Source: Anaerolineaceae bacterium (GTDB taxonomy: Bacteria; Chloroflexota; Anaerolineae; Aggregatilineales; Phototrophicaceae). Taken from it: 64,000 nt of DNA. The notes below the pieces were generated by a model. That model was not told the origin of the DNA. It made no database searches and saw only the letters and a list, made by a program, of their open reading frames with translations. Location: assembly GCA_016124855.1 (NCBI GenBank), contig WGMX01000009.1, positions 124,001-188,000 of the forward strand, written 5' to 3'. The translations under genes and the position numbers were made by a program. Of this stretch, positions 8,895-17,153 are shown in pieces; position 1 is the first letter of the stretch; every line of letters starts with the position of its first letter.

Positions 8895-9578
8895 ATGGCT
8901 TTGAATATTCGCGCACTCATCTTTGATATGGACGGCGTCCTAGCAGATACACCGCCTTTGCACTACGAATCGTGGAAGCGGTTGGCTCAGGACGAAGGTA
9001 TTAACTTCGGCTGGGAACAGCACGAACAAATGCAGGGTTTGGTACGCCGCCACAGCCTTGATGTCTTTTTAGGCGGCAAGCTCATCACCGAGTCCCAAGC
9101 CCAAGAGATGATGGCGCGTAAGAACACCTACTTTACCGAGAGTTTGCAAAAGCTAACTCCGGCAGATCGCTTCCCGGGCACGGCTGAAATCATGCAAGAA
9201 GCGCATGAGGCGGGAATCAAAGTTGGCCTCGGCTCATCCAGCCAAAACGCGCGTGAGGTGATTAAGAAACTCGGTTTAGCACCCTATTTTGATGTGGTTG
9301 CGGATGGCTATACGGTGCGCCAGAATAAGCCCGCTCCCGACATTTTTCTGTGGGTTGCTGACCAACTGAAGGTTACCCCCTCAGAAGCCATCGTCTTTGA
9401 AGATTCAGTCGCTGGAATGCAAGCAGCGATAGCTGGCGGATTTTGGCGTGTCGGCTTAGGTGGCAAGCATGGTGATGGCGCGCATGTGGCCTTGAATTCG
9501 CTGGCTGAAGTCAATTTAGCAGGGCTTCTACAACGCCTCAATGAGGTCGCTGCCCACCAAAATGGAACCAGCCACTAG
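8895..9578 (+). CDS. HAD-superfamily hydrolase, beta-phosphoglucomutase-like
   Basis: A 227-residue cytoplasmic HAD phosphatase. Motif I is FDMDGVLADT (nucleophile Asp and general acid Asp). Motif II is VGLGSSSQN, followed by KPAPDIFLW (motif III Lys) and FEDSVAGMQAA (motif IV acidic residues). The helical cap between motifs I and II makes it subfamily IA, as in beta-phosphoglucomutase and related sugar-phosphate phosphatases. Whether it is a mutase or a phosphatase is not clear from sequence alone. Confidence 0.88.
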   Translation: MALNIRALIFDMDGVLADTPPLHYESWKRLAQDEGINFGWEQHEQMQGLVRRHSLDVFLGGKLITESQAQEMMARKNTYFTESLQKLTPADRFPGTAEIMQEAHEAGIKVGLGSSSQNAREVIKKLGLAPYFDVVADGYTVRQNKPAPDIFLWVADQLKVTPSEAIVFEDSVAGMQAAIAGGFWRVGLGGKHGDGAHVALNSLAEVNLAGLLQRLNEVAAHQNGTSH

Positions 9579-9593
9579 CCGAAAAATTGACAC

Positions 9594-9621
9594 TTGCAAA
9601 GTGGTCACGACGGATTATAAT
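9594..9621 (+). promoter_or_regulatory. Candidate promoter of tRNA-Gly
   Basis: TTGCAA (9594-9599), a 16-base spacer and TATAAT (9616-9621); the tRNA begins 12 bases after the -10 box. A better -35 hexamer, TTGACA, lies at 9587-9592, but its 23-base spacing is too long. Confidence 0.5.
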
Positions 9622-9633
9622 GGTTTCCATAGT

Positions 9634-9705
9634 GCGGGCGTAATTCAGCGGTAGAATGCTTCCTTGCCAAGGAAGATGTCACGAGTTCGAATCTCGTCGC
9701 CCGCT
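9634..9705 (+). tRNA. tRNA-Gly (GCC)
   Basis: The cloverleaf is complete. The acceptor arms GCGGGCG and CGCCCGC pair fully, the D arm contains AGCGGTAGAAT, the anticodon loop is TGCCAAG (anticodon GCC), and the T arm ACGAGTTCGAATCTCGT is canonical. The discriminator is T. No CCA is encoded. A terminator follows directly. Confidence 0.95.
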
Positions 9706-9707
9706 TC

Positions 9708-9736
9708 AAAGCTCCGAATGTTCGGAGCTTTTTTGT
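9708..9736 (+). terminator. Intrinsic terminator of tRNA-Gly
   Basis: AGCTCCGAA and TTCGGAGCT arms with a two-base loop, followed by a run of seven T. It begins three bases after the tRNA. Confidence 0.85.
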
Positions 9737-9768
9737 TCCCTCTTTCCAGCCTCATGAGGGTATCCTCA

Positions 9769-10773
9769 ATGACTTTTGCCAGCCTCACTTATGAGCAGCA
9801 AGTCGCGCAGCTCACAGCTGCCGCCCGATCCATTTTGCACCACTACGATTTAACCGGCGCACAAATCGAACTGCTCAGTTATGCCAACAACGCCGTCTTT
9901 AAAGTCAGTCCATCGCCCGATAAACACTTCGTGCTGCGTATGCACCGTCCCGGTCACAAACGGATCGAGTGGATATTTTCCGAAATCAATTGGCTTTCGT
10001 ATGTGCGTGAGCATTCCAGCGCTCAGGTTCCGCGTCCCATTCCAACCCCTAACGGAGCATGGCTAGTTGGCGCTGAGGTCGAAACGCTTGAAACGCCGCT
10101 GCCTTGCGTCCTGTTTGACTGGATTGAAGGCCACTTTTACACGGCTGCCGAGATACCTGTTGAACAGGTTTATCAAGCCGCCACCTTCATCGCAGGTTTG
10201 CACCAGTTCGCCACCCAATTTAAACCGCCGCACGGCTTTACCCGTCCCCGTTTGGATTGGGAAGGACTGTTCGGTGAACAATCGCCTTACAATCCCGGCG
10301 AAGGCGTACGGATTTTCACCGCTGATCAGAAAATCGTATTCGCCGCTGTCGAAGCCCGTGTCCAAACGGTATTCAACGAATTGGATGCACTGCCGCAGTC
10401 GTTCGGTATCATTCACGCTGATTTTTTACCGAAGAATTTTCTGTTCACACCAACGGGTGTCGCCGCCATTGACTTCGATGATCTGAGTTGGGGCTACTAC
10501 CTTTACGATCTCTCACCAACCTTGCTATTATTCAAGTCTGAAAGCCGCTATCCTGAATTGCGTGATGCATGGCTAAGTGGCTATTCATCCGTTCGTCCTT
10601 TGCCAGCGCGTCATGTGGATTATCTTGAGGCGTTTATGGCGGCGCGGCATCTCGCCTCTTGTCGCTGGCAAGCAGGTCATTTGCATAACCCACGCATTCG
10701 CGAACATGCTGCCGAAGTCATTGCCCGCCGTACGGAAGATTTGCGCCGTTTCCTTGAAACTGGCACGTTGTAG
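9769..10773 (+). CDS. Aminoglycoside phosphotransferase-family (APH) kinase
   Basis: A 334-residue APH-fold kinase. The nucleotide-binding N-lobe has SYANNAVFKV and FVLRMHRPG (candidate ATP Lys/Arg region). The catalytic loop is H216AD218FLPKNF, followed by the metal-binding Asp in AAIDFDDLSWGYYLYDL. I start at ATG 9769, which has GAGGG eight bases upstream; the frame extends further 5' but into the tRNA. Similar proteins include homoserine kinase II and choline/aminoglycoside kinases, so the substrate is open. It probably forms an operon with the DUF952 gene 12 bp downstream. Confidence 0.85.
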   Translation: MTFASLTYEQQVAQLTAAARSILHHYDLTGAQIELLSYANNAVFKVSPSPDKHFVLRMHRPGHKRIEWIFSEINWLSYVREHSSAQVPRPIPTPNGAWLVGAEVETLETPLPCVLFDWIEGHFYTAAEIPVEQVYQAATFIAGLHQFATQFKPPHGFTRPRLDWEGLFGEQSPYNPGEGVRIFTADQKIVFAAVEARVQTVFNELDALPQSFGIIHADFLPKNFLFTPTGVAAIDFDDLSWGYYLYDLSPTLLLFKSESRYPELRDAWLSGYSSVRPLPARHVDYLEAFMAARHLASCRWQAGHLHNPRIREHAAEVIARRTEDLRRFLETGTL

Positions 10774-10785
10774 GAGACATATTTC

Positions 10786-11151
10786 ATGGCGATCATTTTG
10801 CATATCACCCACCAGCACGATTGGCAGTCGGCACTCGAATCGGGGGCTTATCAAACACCGACTTTGCAAAAAGACGGTTTCATCCATTGTTCAACAGTTG
10901 CTCAAGTGCTGCGTGTTGCCAACGCCTTTTATCGTGGTCAAACCGATTTGGTGCTGCTGGTGATTGATACCGATAAGCTGGTCGCGCCGGTGAAATTCGA
11001 AGCGCCGATTAACCCACAGACAGGCCAGTCAGAACCCGAAGTCAAAGACTTATTCCCGCACATTTACGGTACGATAAACCTCGACGCGGTGACGGAGGTT
11101 CTCGCCTTCCCACCCAATGCGGATGGTACATTTATACTGCCGCAAATTTAA
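10786..11151 (+). CDS. DUF952 domain protein
   Basis: A 121-residue protein matching the DUF952 family by its conserved stretch KDGFIHCSTVAQVLRVAN near residue 30 and by PHIYGTINLDAV near the C-terminus. The fold is thought to be related to ADP-ribosyltransferase-like or RES/PARP-like folds, but the biochemical function is unknown. GGAGA precedes the ATG. The 3' end overlaps the convergent hydrolase gene by four bases. Confidence 0.85.
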   Translation: MAIILHITHQHDWQSALESGAYQTPTLQKDGFIHCSTVAQVLRVANAFYRGQTDLVLLVIDTDKLVAPVKFEAPINPQTGQSEPEVKDLFPHIYGTINLDAVTEVLAFPPNADGTFILPQI

Positions 11152-11891
11152 CCGGAACTTCGCAAGAAATCGCCGTACACCCGCTGGAATTCGCCCCACT
11201 GTTCGTCGTGTACTGGATGCCCACAGTGAAACATTTCTAAGCGTCCATTTGGTGTGCGCTCCAAAAATTTGAGTGCGTATTCTGCCGGATTAAGCGTATC
11301 CTTATCGCCAAGCATAATGAGAACCGGACAGGTGATGTTTGCTGCCAGACTCAAGCTGACGTCGCCGCCGGTATCAATTGTGTGTTTCATAGCATTGACC
11401 CATTGCAGGATGAACGCATTTGCGTCAGGAATGTCATGCAAGGATTTGTCCGCTTCTGTCATCCATGTTGCCGGGAACATACTTTGGACACGTGGCCGGA
11501 TAGCCGGTGTGAAGTTGCCCACCGCGCCGATGACTGCCACCGATTTAAACCGTTCTGGTTGTAAACCCGCTGCGACTAACGCCGTTTCGCCGCCATCCGA
11601 ATAGCCTAAAATGTGCGCCGATTGGATACCGAACGCATCCATAAACGCCAGCACATCTTTTGCGTCACGGTGATAAAAATCTAAAGGGAAGTCGCGCGGC
11701 TTAGGTGTTGATTCGCCATAACCTCGTAAGGACGGTCCATAGATATGATAGCGGTCGTTTAGCCAATCCATCACGTTTGCGAGATGCAGCTTGGCCGTTC
11801 CCAGCAGTCCATGTAGGATGATTAACGCTTCCCCTTGACCAACATCTTCATAATGCAAACGTGCGCCAGTCGCAATCTCGATAAAGGGCAT
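11148..11891 (-). CDS. Alpha/beta hydrolase
   Basis: A 247-residue cytoplasmic hydrolase. The oxyanion-hole HG is in IILHGLLGTAK, the nucleophile elbow is LGYSDGGETA, the catalytic acid is probably the Asp in MLGDKDTLNP, and the His is in FHCGHPVHDEQW. I start at ATG 11891, eight residues into a family-like beginning (MPFIEIATGARLHYED); an in-frame GTG at 11903 is also possible but would overlap the upstream stop. GAGGG lies 11 bases upstream. It is the second gene of a pair with the flippase-like protein. Substrate unknown. Confidence 0.85.
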   Translation of the reverse strand: MPFIEIATGARLHYEDVGQGEALIILHGLLGTAKLHLANVMDWLNDRYHIYGPSLRGYGESTPKPRDFPLDFYHRDAKDVLAFMDAFGIQSAHILGYSDGGETALVAAGLQPERFKSVAVIGAVGNFTPAIRPRVQSMFPATWMTEADKSLHDIPDANAFILQWVNAMKHTIDTGGDVSLSLAANITCPVLIMLGDKDTLNPAEYALKFLERTPNGRLEMFHCGHPVHDEQWGEFQRVYGDFLRSSG

Positions 11892-11895
11892 GGTC

Positions 11896-12930
11896 CTAAA
11901 CACCCTCAGGAGCTTCGATTTTTTGATCGTTCTTTTGCCCGCTGTTCATCACATCCCCTAACGAAACACCCGTTGCCAGTAATCCGACGATTCCCCACAC
12001 CGCGTATCCGAGGATATTGACTCCGTGAAACAGGAAGCCCAATGAAATAGCGCTTTCTTTGGGGATACCGACTGTTTGCCCCGCCAGAAGAATGGTCGCT
12101 TCGAAGGGGCCAATACCTGCCACACTAACCGGTACAGCGTTACCCAGTGAAGCCAGTGCCAGACCTAAAAGCGTCAGTAAGAATCGCGAACTTTCGTCGA
12201 GTGCCGTACCATCCGCATTGGTGATGTTCAGCGCGCGTATCAGCGCATAAAGTGTCAGGAATGAAAACGCCCATGAAATGAACGTCCATACAATCGCGAA
12301 AATTGCGCTGTTGAGATGCGTCAACGGTTTCAATCCGGCCAGCAGTTGGTCAAATAATTTGTCCATTCCCAAACGCTTGAGGAATGGCAATATTCGTTCG
12401 ACCAGTTCTAAAACCTGATGACCAATCTTCGGGAAACGCGCGAAAAAAACCATGACTGCAAAAGCGATCACGACTAGAACACCGAATACAGTTGTCGGTT
12501 TGGTAATTTCGGGTGGCGTATTCGGTAGCTGTGTGATGGATAAAACCAGCGTGACCACTACCAATAAAGTGTCGATTAAGCGTTCCAGCACAACGCTGGT
12601 TGCTGCGGTAACCACCGGCACGCCTTCCCGCGTGATAAGAATGCTGCGTGCGACTTCACCTACACGTAGGGGCAGCAAGTTGAGCAAGAAACCCAAATTG
12701 AGAATATGACAGGTTTTGATGAGCGCGGGTTTGAAATCCAGCAGACCTCGCCACCGCACACCACGCATCCACAAACCGGCTGTAATCCCGATGAAAGACA
12801 CAATGATCCAGCCGATTTCCGCTTGCTGGATACTTTGCATCACCTGTTGAAAGTCAACACCGCGTAAAGCGATCCACAGGAAAAACCCGCTGACGACGAC
12901 GCTGGCAATCACGAAAATAGTTCGGCGCAT
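11896..12930 (-). CDS. Lysylphosphatidylglycerol synthase TM-region / UPF0104-like membrane protein
   Basis: A 344-residue integral membrane protein with about eight hydrophobic segments. It follows the flippase-domain pattern of MprF/AglD/YbhN proteins, including GLWMRGVRWRGLLD near residue 50, LLPLRVGEVARSIL near 85 and SVAGIGPFEATILLAGQTVG near 275. There is no synthase domain, so it is a lone membrane module, probably concerned with lipid or lipid-linked sugar movement (inferred). GAGGGGG precedes the start. The alpha/beta hydrolase start follows its stop by four bases. Confidence 0.85.
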   Translation of the reverse strand: MRRTIFVIASVVVSGFFLWIALRGVDFQQVMQSIQQAEIGWIIVSFIGITAGLWMRGVRWRGLLDFKPALIKTCHILNLGFLLNLLPLRVGEVARSILITREGVPVVTAATSVVLERLIDTLLVVVTLVLSITQLPNTPPEITKPTTVFGVLVVIAFAVMVFFARFPKIGHQVLELVERILPFLKRLGMDKLFDQLLAGLKPLTHLNSAIFAIVWTFISWAFSFLTLYALIRALNITNADGTALDESSRFLLTLLGLALASLGNAVPVSVAGIGPFEATILLAGQTVGIPKESAISLGFLFHGVNILGYAVWGIVGLLATGVSLGDVMNSGQKNDQKIEAPEGV

Positions 12931-13068
12931 GAAGCCCCCTCATGGTGCTGTTTGTTCGGGTTTAATTGTAGAGCAAAGGGGTTGAATAACCTAGATGCCT
13001 GCCCATTCAACCCGAATCTACTTTGCCTATTCGACATTGCATCGGCCTAAATCAGATTCACCATTCGA

Positions 13069-14574
13069 TTAGAACGACGGGTTATGTTGGGGTTTTTCAC
13101 TTTTGCCCAAAACGACTTGTCCAGTTTGCCCGTTGACTAATGCCGTGCGATGATCTTTGTCCTGCTCGATTAAATGCGCAATCCATACTGGAGCCAGAAT
13201 GAGTCGGAAGCTCATTTGCTGGATATTCGTGAACACATTGATAGACACTTTTTCATCTTCCATCACTTCACGGCGGCTGTACTTATAACGCATGGCCGCT
13301 GAAATCTGGCTGCGGGCTTCTAACGCCGCTTCGTCAAAATCCTGTGTATAAATCTGTGCCGGATACTTCGCCAATAGGTTGGGCGAGTAATCAAGCAGTT
13401 CTGAAGTGTGGTAATCGCCTAATCCGCGCGTCAGTTCTTTGGATGGCGACTGCACACCGCACACTTCTAAATCGCCAAAAATTTCGTTGTACTTGGTTTG
13501 CACATAGGGATCGACCGGTGTCATGGTGCGGGTATATCCATAACCGCGATTCGTCGGTTGGGTTTGGATGCGCGTCCGTGTCACCTCGACCGTCGCGTCA
13601 AACATCCAGAACGGCAGGTAATAACCATTCAGCGTTGCCGACGCAATCTTGTTGTTATCAAACCAGCCTTTGATGCGCTCACTCACGCTTTTCAACTGCT
13701 CTTTAATCAGGCTGCTGGCTTCTTCCCTTGTCACTTTAAAAGGGATGATGCCCTCTGGTTGGTCAAAGGAGTTCAGCGCGTCCTGTTCAATAACCTGATT
13801 CGAACCGCAGAATGGGCAGCGTGTCGAGAGTTGTGTTGCAGGAATAGCGCGTTCTGCCCCACAATTTTTGCAGTGGAGTAAGCGTTCACCAATCACCCAC
13901 TTGACGGGCTGCGCTCGCCGCTCCAATAATGCTGCCAATAACGAGTCGCCGTTGGATGTATTGCGCTCGCCTTGCCCTTCCACATAACCGCAAAAGCCGC
14001 ATTCAACGCGTCCGGTAATATCGTTGGTTGTCAGGTTGCCTTTACATTTTGGGCAGCGTGTGCCCGCAATAGTCGTTTCGATGGCTTCGTCCGACTGCTT
14101 GATGACCGGCCCGCTGCTTTTTTCACCTTTTTCGGCTTGGTCGGCTGTCAATCGCCCATTCAAAACCAGCATCATACGAGTGGCTTCTGCGTCTGAGGCA
14201 TCCACTGCCAGAATGCTGCTCAGATGATCCCGTTTAATCGTTTCGTCATCACTAATCTTAGCAATCCACAGATGCGCATCAGCCAAATCCGGTTGGATAT
14301 CCAGCGCGTCTTGCAGACTGTCGATGGCAGCTTTCTTGTCGCCGTTAAAGAGATGATCTTGCGCGGTATTAAACAGTGAAAGCGCACGTGCTTGGATCTG
14401 ATCCACATTCCGAATAGCGACATTCGGACGCTGACCTTTAGACCGTATTTGCGCTGCCCGTTCATCAATCCCCGTGCTTGGTGAATAACCACAGTTAGGG
14501 CATGAGACACTGGTAGTTTGCAAATCAAATCTCATCCGCGTGCCGCAAGTCGGGCAGTCAAGTTTAATTCCCAT
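13069..14574 (-). CDS. Multi-zinc-ribbon/TPR protein of unknown function
   Basis: A 501-residue protein with three separate zinc-ribbon modules: residues 7-30 (CPTCGTRM ... CPNCGYS), about 172-196 (CPKCKGNL ... CGFCGYVEG) and about 233-258 (CKNCGAERA ... CPFCGSNQ). A TPR-like helix pair lies at about 65-105 (QDHLFNGDKKAAIDSLQDAL). The C-terminal 220 residues form a beta-rich domain that includes YLPFWMFDATVEV, a pattern seen in large uncharacterised zinc-ribbon proteins. It is probably cytoplasmic. Its start codon and SD sequence sit inside a long inverted repeat. No function is established. Confidence 0.75.
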   Translation of the reverse strand: MGIKLDCPTCGTRMRFDLQTTSVSCPNCGYSPSTGIDERAAQIRSKGQRPNVAIRNVDQIQARALSLFNTAQDHLFNGDKKAAIDSLQDALDIQPDLADAHLWIAKISDDETIKRDHLSSILAVDASDAEATRMMLVLNGRLTADQAEKGEKSSGPVIKQSDEAIETTIAGTRCPKCKGNLTTNDITGRVECGFCGYVEGQGERNTSNGDSLLAALLERRAQPVKWVIGERLLHCKNCGAERAIPATQLSTRCPFCGSNQVIEQDALNSFDQPEGIIPFKVTREEASSLIKEQLKSVSERIKGWFDNNKIASATLNGYYLPFWMFDATVEVTRTRIQTQPTNRGYGYTRTMTPVDPYVQTKYNEIFGDLEVCGVQSPSKELTRGLGDYHTSELLDYSPNLLAKYPAQIYTQDFDEAALEARSQISAAMRYKYSRREVMEDEKVSINVFTNIQQMSFRLILAPVWIAHLIEQDKDHRTALVNGQTGQVVLGKSEKPQHNPSF

Positions 14575-14665
14575 CCGAAAAACCCTTTGTTGAATCCTCG
14601 TTCTTATTTCAGTATAGGGGCGAATGTCTGCCCCTAAATGCCTGAAAATGAGGGTTTTCGGATGG
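14571..14665 (-). promoter_or_regulatory. Inverted repeat masking the start of the zinc-ribbon gene
   Basis: The segment 14571-14586 (CCATCCGAAAAACCCT) matches the reverse complement of 14651-14665 apart from one extra A. In the minus-strand mRNA the downstream arm contains the AAAGGG SD-like sequence and the ATG at 14574. Inside lies a second stem, TAGGGGC (14615-14621) with GCCCCTA (14630-14636). The two stems together could hide the ribosome binding site. It could instead be a small mobile palindrome. Confidence 0.5.
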
Positions 14666-14679
14666 TTTTCATAATTACC

Positions 14680-15618
14680 TTAATGCATGTCTTTCAGAAA
14701 TTGTTCCAACGCCGCTCGTGTAGGCAGCGCTGGAATCGCGCCAAGTTGTGTGGTTGTTAGTGCGCCTACCGCATTAGCAAAGCGCACAATAGACTCGAGG
14801 TGTTTCAGGTAATCGTCTTTGTGTTCCAGCAGCCCGACCAATAGACCTGCGACAAAACCATCACCTGCGCCCGTTGTATCGACGGATTTTACACTGAAGC
14901 CTTTGACCTGCTGTTTGCCATCTCGCGTGTGGATGATCGCGCCGTCTGCGCCCTGCGTCACCGCGATGATTTGGATGGAATCGCGCCACAGTGATGACAC
15001 ATCGTGGCTGCCAGTGAGAAATTCGACTTCTTCTTCGCTCACCTTAACGACCGTTGCATAATTCAATCCGGCTAACATGCCGGCTCGTGCCGCCTCAGCA
15101 TCGGGCCATAATGCCAGTCTTAAATTTGGGTCGTATGAAATCATCAGTCCGGCAGCGCGCGCGGCCTCAGCCGCCTTGAGCGTAGCGGATCGGCTGGGTT
15201 CGTTAATCAACGTGATGGAGCCAAAATGGAAAATTCGCTTTCCTTTAAGGAGGTCAGTCGCCACGTCTTCGGGGCGCATCAACATGTCTGCGCTGGGATG
15301 ACGGTAAAACATAAAGCTGCGTTCGCCATCTGCCCTTAAAGACACGAACGCCAGAGCGGTTCTTGCTTCTGAAGAATATTTTAAACCCCTGACATCAACC
15401 TTATCTGCGGCTAATACATCGGCCAGATAATGACCAAACGGATCATCACCAACTTGCCCCAGAAACGCACTATCATGACCTAACCGTGCCACCGCGACGG
15501 CCACATTGGCAGGTGCACCACCCGGCGCCTTCTTAAATCCCGATGCTTCGCCTACACCGACACCATGTTCGAGCGCCACGAAATCAATCAATAATTCACC
15601 TAAACAAACAACGCTCAT
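14680..15618 (-). CDS. PfkB-family carbohydrate kinase (fructokinase-like)
   Basis: A 312-residue ribokinase-fold sugar kinase. The N-terminal signature is VVCLGELLIDFVA, the substrate loop is KKAPGGAPANVAVAVARLG, and the C-terminal signature DTTGAGDGFVAGLLVG contains the catalytic Asp and the anion hole. Substrate pattern and length suggest fructokinase, but other sugars are possible. I start at ATG 15618, preceded by AAGG, rather than at 15654, because the family begins at this Met. Acts in the cytoplasm on free sugars. Confidence 0.88.
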   Translation of the reverse strand: MSVVCLGELLIDFVALEHGVGVGEASGFKKAPGGAPANVAVAVARLGHDSAFLGQVGDDPFGHYLADVLAADKVDVRGLKYSSEARTALAFVSLRADGERSFMFYRHPSADMLMRPEDVATDLLKGKRIFHFGSITLINEPSRSATLKAAEAARAAGLMISYDPNLRLALWPDAEAARAGMLAGLNYATVVKVSEEEVEFLTGSHDVSSLWRDSIQIIAVTQGADGAIIHTRDGKQQVKGFSVKSVDTTGAGDGFVAGLLVGLLEHKDDYLKHLESIVRFANAVGALTTTQLGAIPALPTRAALEQFLKDMH

Positions 15619-15848
15619 AATAAACCTTGTCCTAAAGTACGAAGTTAAATTCAAACCTAATGTGTATTTTTACCCTAAATTTTCATAGTTGACACGATAC
15701 GCTGTGCCCATTCATAAACACTCAAAAGTTTGCATATTCGAACGATCAAATAAGAATTTTTGTGCTACACTCTAACTATGATTAATACTTACCCAAATTA
15801 CTCTTTCCCCACATCCTCCGCGCCTCTGCAGGCAAATTGCATTCGTAT
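15619..15848. other. Intergenic region before repeat copy 1
   Basis: AT-rich upstream region of the sugar kinase gene. It contains TTGACA at 15689 with a weak TCATAA 17 bases later on the plus strand. No gene is supported here. Confidence 0.4.
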
Positions 15849-16050
15849 TGCATTTTCGGTGGTTCGTTCTCTCATATCCACCGCAACGACACCGATAATT
15901 GCGACGCGGTGGACATGCGGGAGACTTCCGCTGCATTCGCGTCATTTCAGCGCTTACAGCCGGGCCATCCGCCACACCAAATTGTCGATTCAGCGGTTCT
16001 TCCCGTGCTTCCCGCCAGACATTTCGGCGGAATAATTGCGACAAATGTCA
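15849..16050 (+). repeat. Structured dispersed repeat, copy 1 (same family as 47567-47771)
   Basis: About 200 bp that align along their whole length, by eye at roughly 70% identity, with the reverse complement of 47567-47771. Shared blocks include TGCATTTTCGG at the start, GCGTCATTTCAGCGC, AAATTGTC-ATTCAGCGG and CATTTCGGCGG. Several hairpins are visible, for example TCCACCGC (15877-15884) with GCGGTGGA (15906-15913). All three forward frames are open over most of it, as they are in the other copy, so ORF predictions here are not evidence for genes. It ends six bases before the stop codon of the FAD oxidoreductase gene. Confidence 0.75.
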
Positions 16051-16056
16051 TAAATG

Positions 16057-17079
16057 TTATACAACCGAAACCACTTGTGCGGCCACCGCTTCCCCGGCTG
16101 CCAAACCTGAAAGGAATGCCCCTTCGACCCGTGCCTCACCAAATCCATCGCCAGCAAAAGTCAAGCCAGACAAGCCCTGTGCCATCAAATAACGCTCGGA
16201 GTGCAAAACCGTCGGCAGCGAATAACGCCAGCGTTTGAGTTGGGCTTCAACGATGTGTGCATTTATATCCAAATAGCGCTCAAATTCCTGTTGGATAAAA
16301 CTCAACGCGTCGGCTTCAGGTAAATCCCACAAGTTCTGGCTGATGCTGCCGGCTGCGTGAACGGTGATAACTCGTGCTTGAGGTGAAATTCCTTTCCGCT
16401 GATTATCCGCTATCCAACTCAAAACGGCATCCGGTCGCTGTAATGCCCCCGGCTCAGGAATATTTACCTCGCCCTCAACCCGAAATAACCCTGCCACACA
16501 GGGAAGGTAGGTAATTCTCTCCAATGCTTTGCGATCATGGGGTTTGAGTTTATCGCGAATACTACCCAACAATGTCAGTGATTGCGGTACGGGGGAGGTC
16601 ATGAGCAGTGCCTTTGCCGAATACACGTCCCCATTTTCGCCCTGTGCCTGCCAATCTCCGCCCATCTGGCTAATGCTCGTGATCTTAACATTGACATGAA
16701 TGTCAGCTTTTTTCCCTAATTGTTGGGCTAGATGTTTCGCCAGTGCGTTCATACCGCCCTTGGTTGCGTAACGCGGATAACCATCGAACTGTTCTTGAGT
16801 CCGTTCGCCGTCGCTAAAGCCGTGCGACCACACGTAAACGAGATCTTCAGCCAACCACTCGTCAACACATTGTTGGAATTCACTTGAACGGACGGTGAAG
16901 AACTGCGCACCGTGGTCAGCTAATCCCTCACCAATGCGTCGTGTTGCCAACCGACCGCCCACACTTCGCCCTTTATCTACCAGCGTCACACTTAATCCGC
17001 GTTCGGCCACTTTACCAGCCGCGACCAAACCACTTAATCCAGCACCAACGATCAGTACATCAGAGATTTGTTCAGTCAT
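16057..17079 (-). CDS. FAD-dependent oxidoreductase, renalase/amine-oxidase-like
   Basis: A 340-residue protein with an N-terminal FAD-binding Rossmann motif VLIVGAGLSGLVAAGK at residues 8-23, followed by the conserved KGRSVGGRLATRRIG and DHGAQFFTVR segments typical of the renalase-like NAD(P)/FAD proteins. The C-terminal FAD-contact motif is LTFAGDGFGEARVEGAFLSG. It probably oxidises a small NAD(P)H-like or amine substrate in the cytoplasm; the substrate is not determined. It stands alone, with the structured repeat directly at its 3' end. Confidence 0.85.
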   Translation of the reverse strand: MTEQISDVLIVGAGLSGLVAAGKVAERGLSVTLVDKGRSVGGRLATRRIGEGLADHGAQFFTVRSSEFQQCVDEWLAEDLVYVWSHGFSDGERTQEQFDGYPRYATKGGMNALAKHLAQQLGKKADIHVNVKITSISQMGGDWQAQGENGDVYSAKALLMTSPVPQSLTLLGSIRDKLKPHDRKALERITYLPCVAGLFRVEGEVNIPEPGALQRPDAVLSWIADNQRKGISPQARVITVHAAGSISQNLWDLPEADALSFIQQEFERYLDINAHIVEAQLKRWRYSLPTVLHSERYLMAQGLSGLTFAGDGFGEARVEGAFLSGLAAGEAVAAQVVSVV

Positions 17080-17153
17080 ATCTACCCCGTGCGCCCTGTC
17101 AATAAAATAGTATTGGGTTCAATTTAACCAATAAGTGCGATAATTACGAACGT

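Noticed and set aside
9664-9768. 5' extension of the APH-kinase frame from TTG 9664
   Set aside because: It overlaps the tRNA-Gly gene and its terminator; ATG 9769 has a good SD.
15760-16238. ORFs across repeat copy 1 (15760-16035, 15837-16238, 15899-16192 and minus 15772-16044)
   Set aside because: All frames are open, the two copies keep structure rather than one reading frame, and one ORF overlaps the oxidoreductase 3' end.
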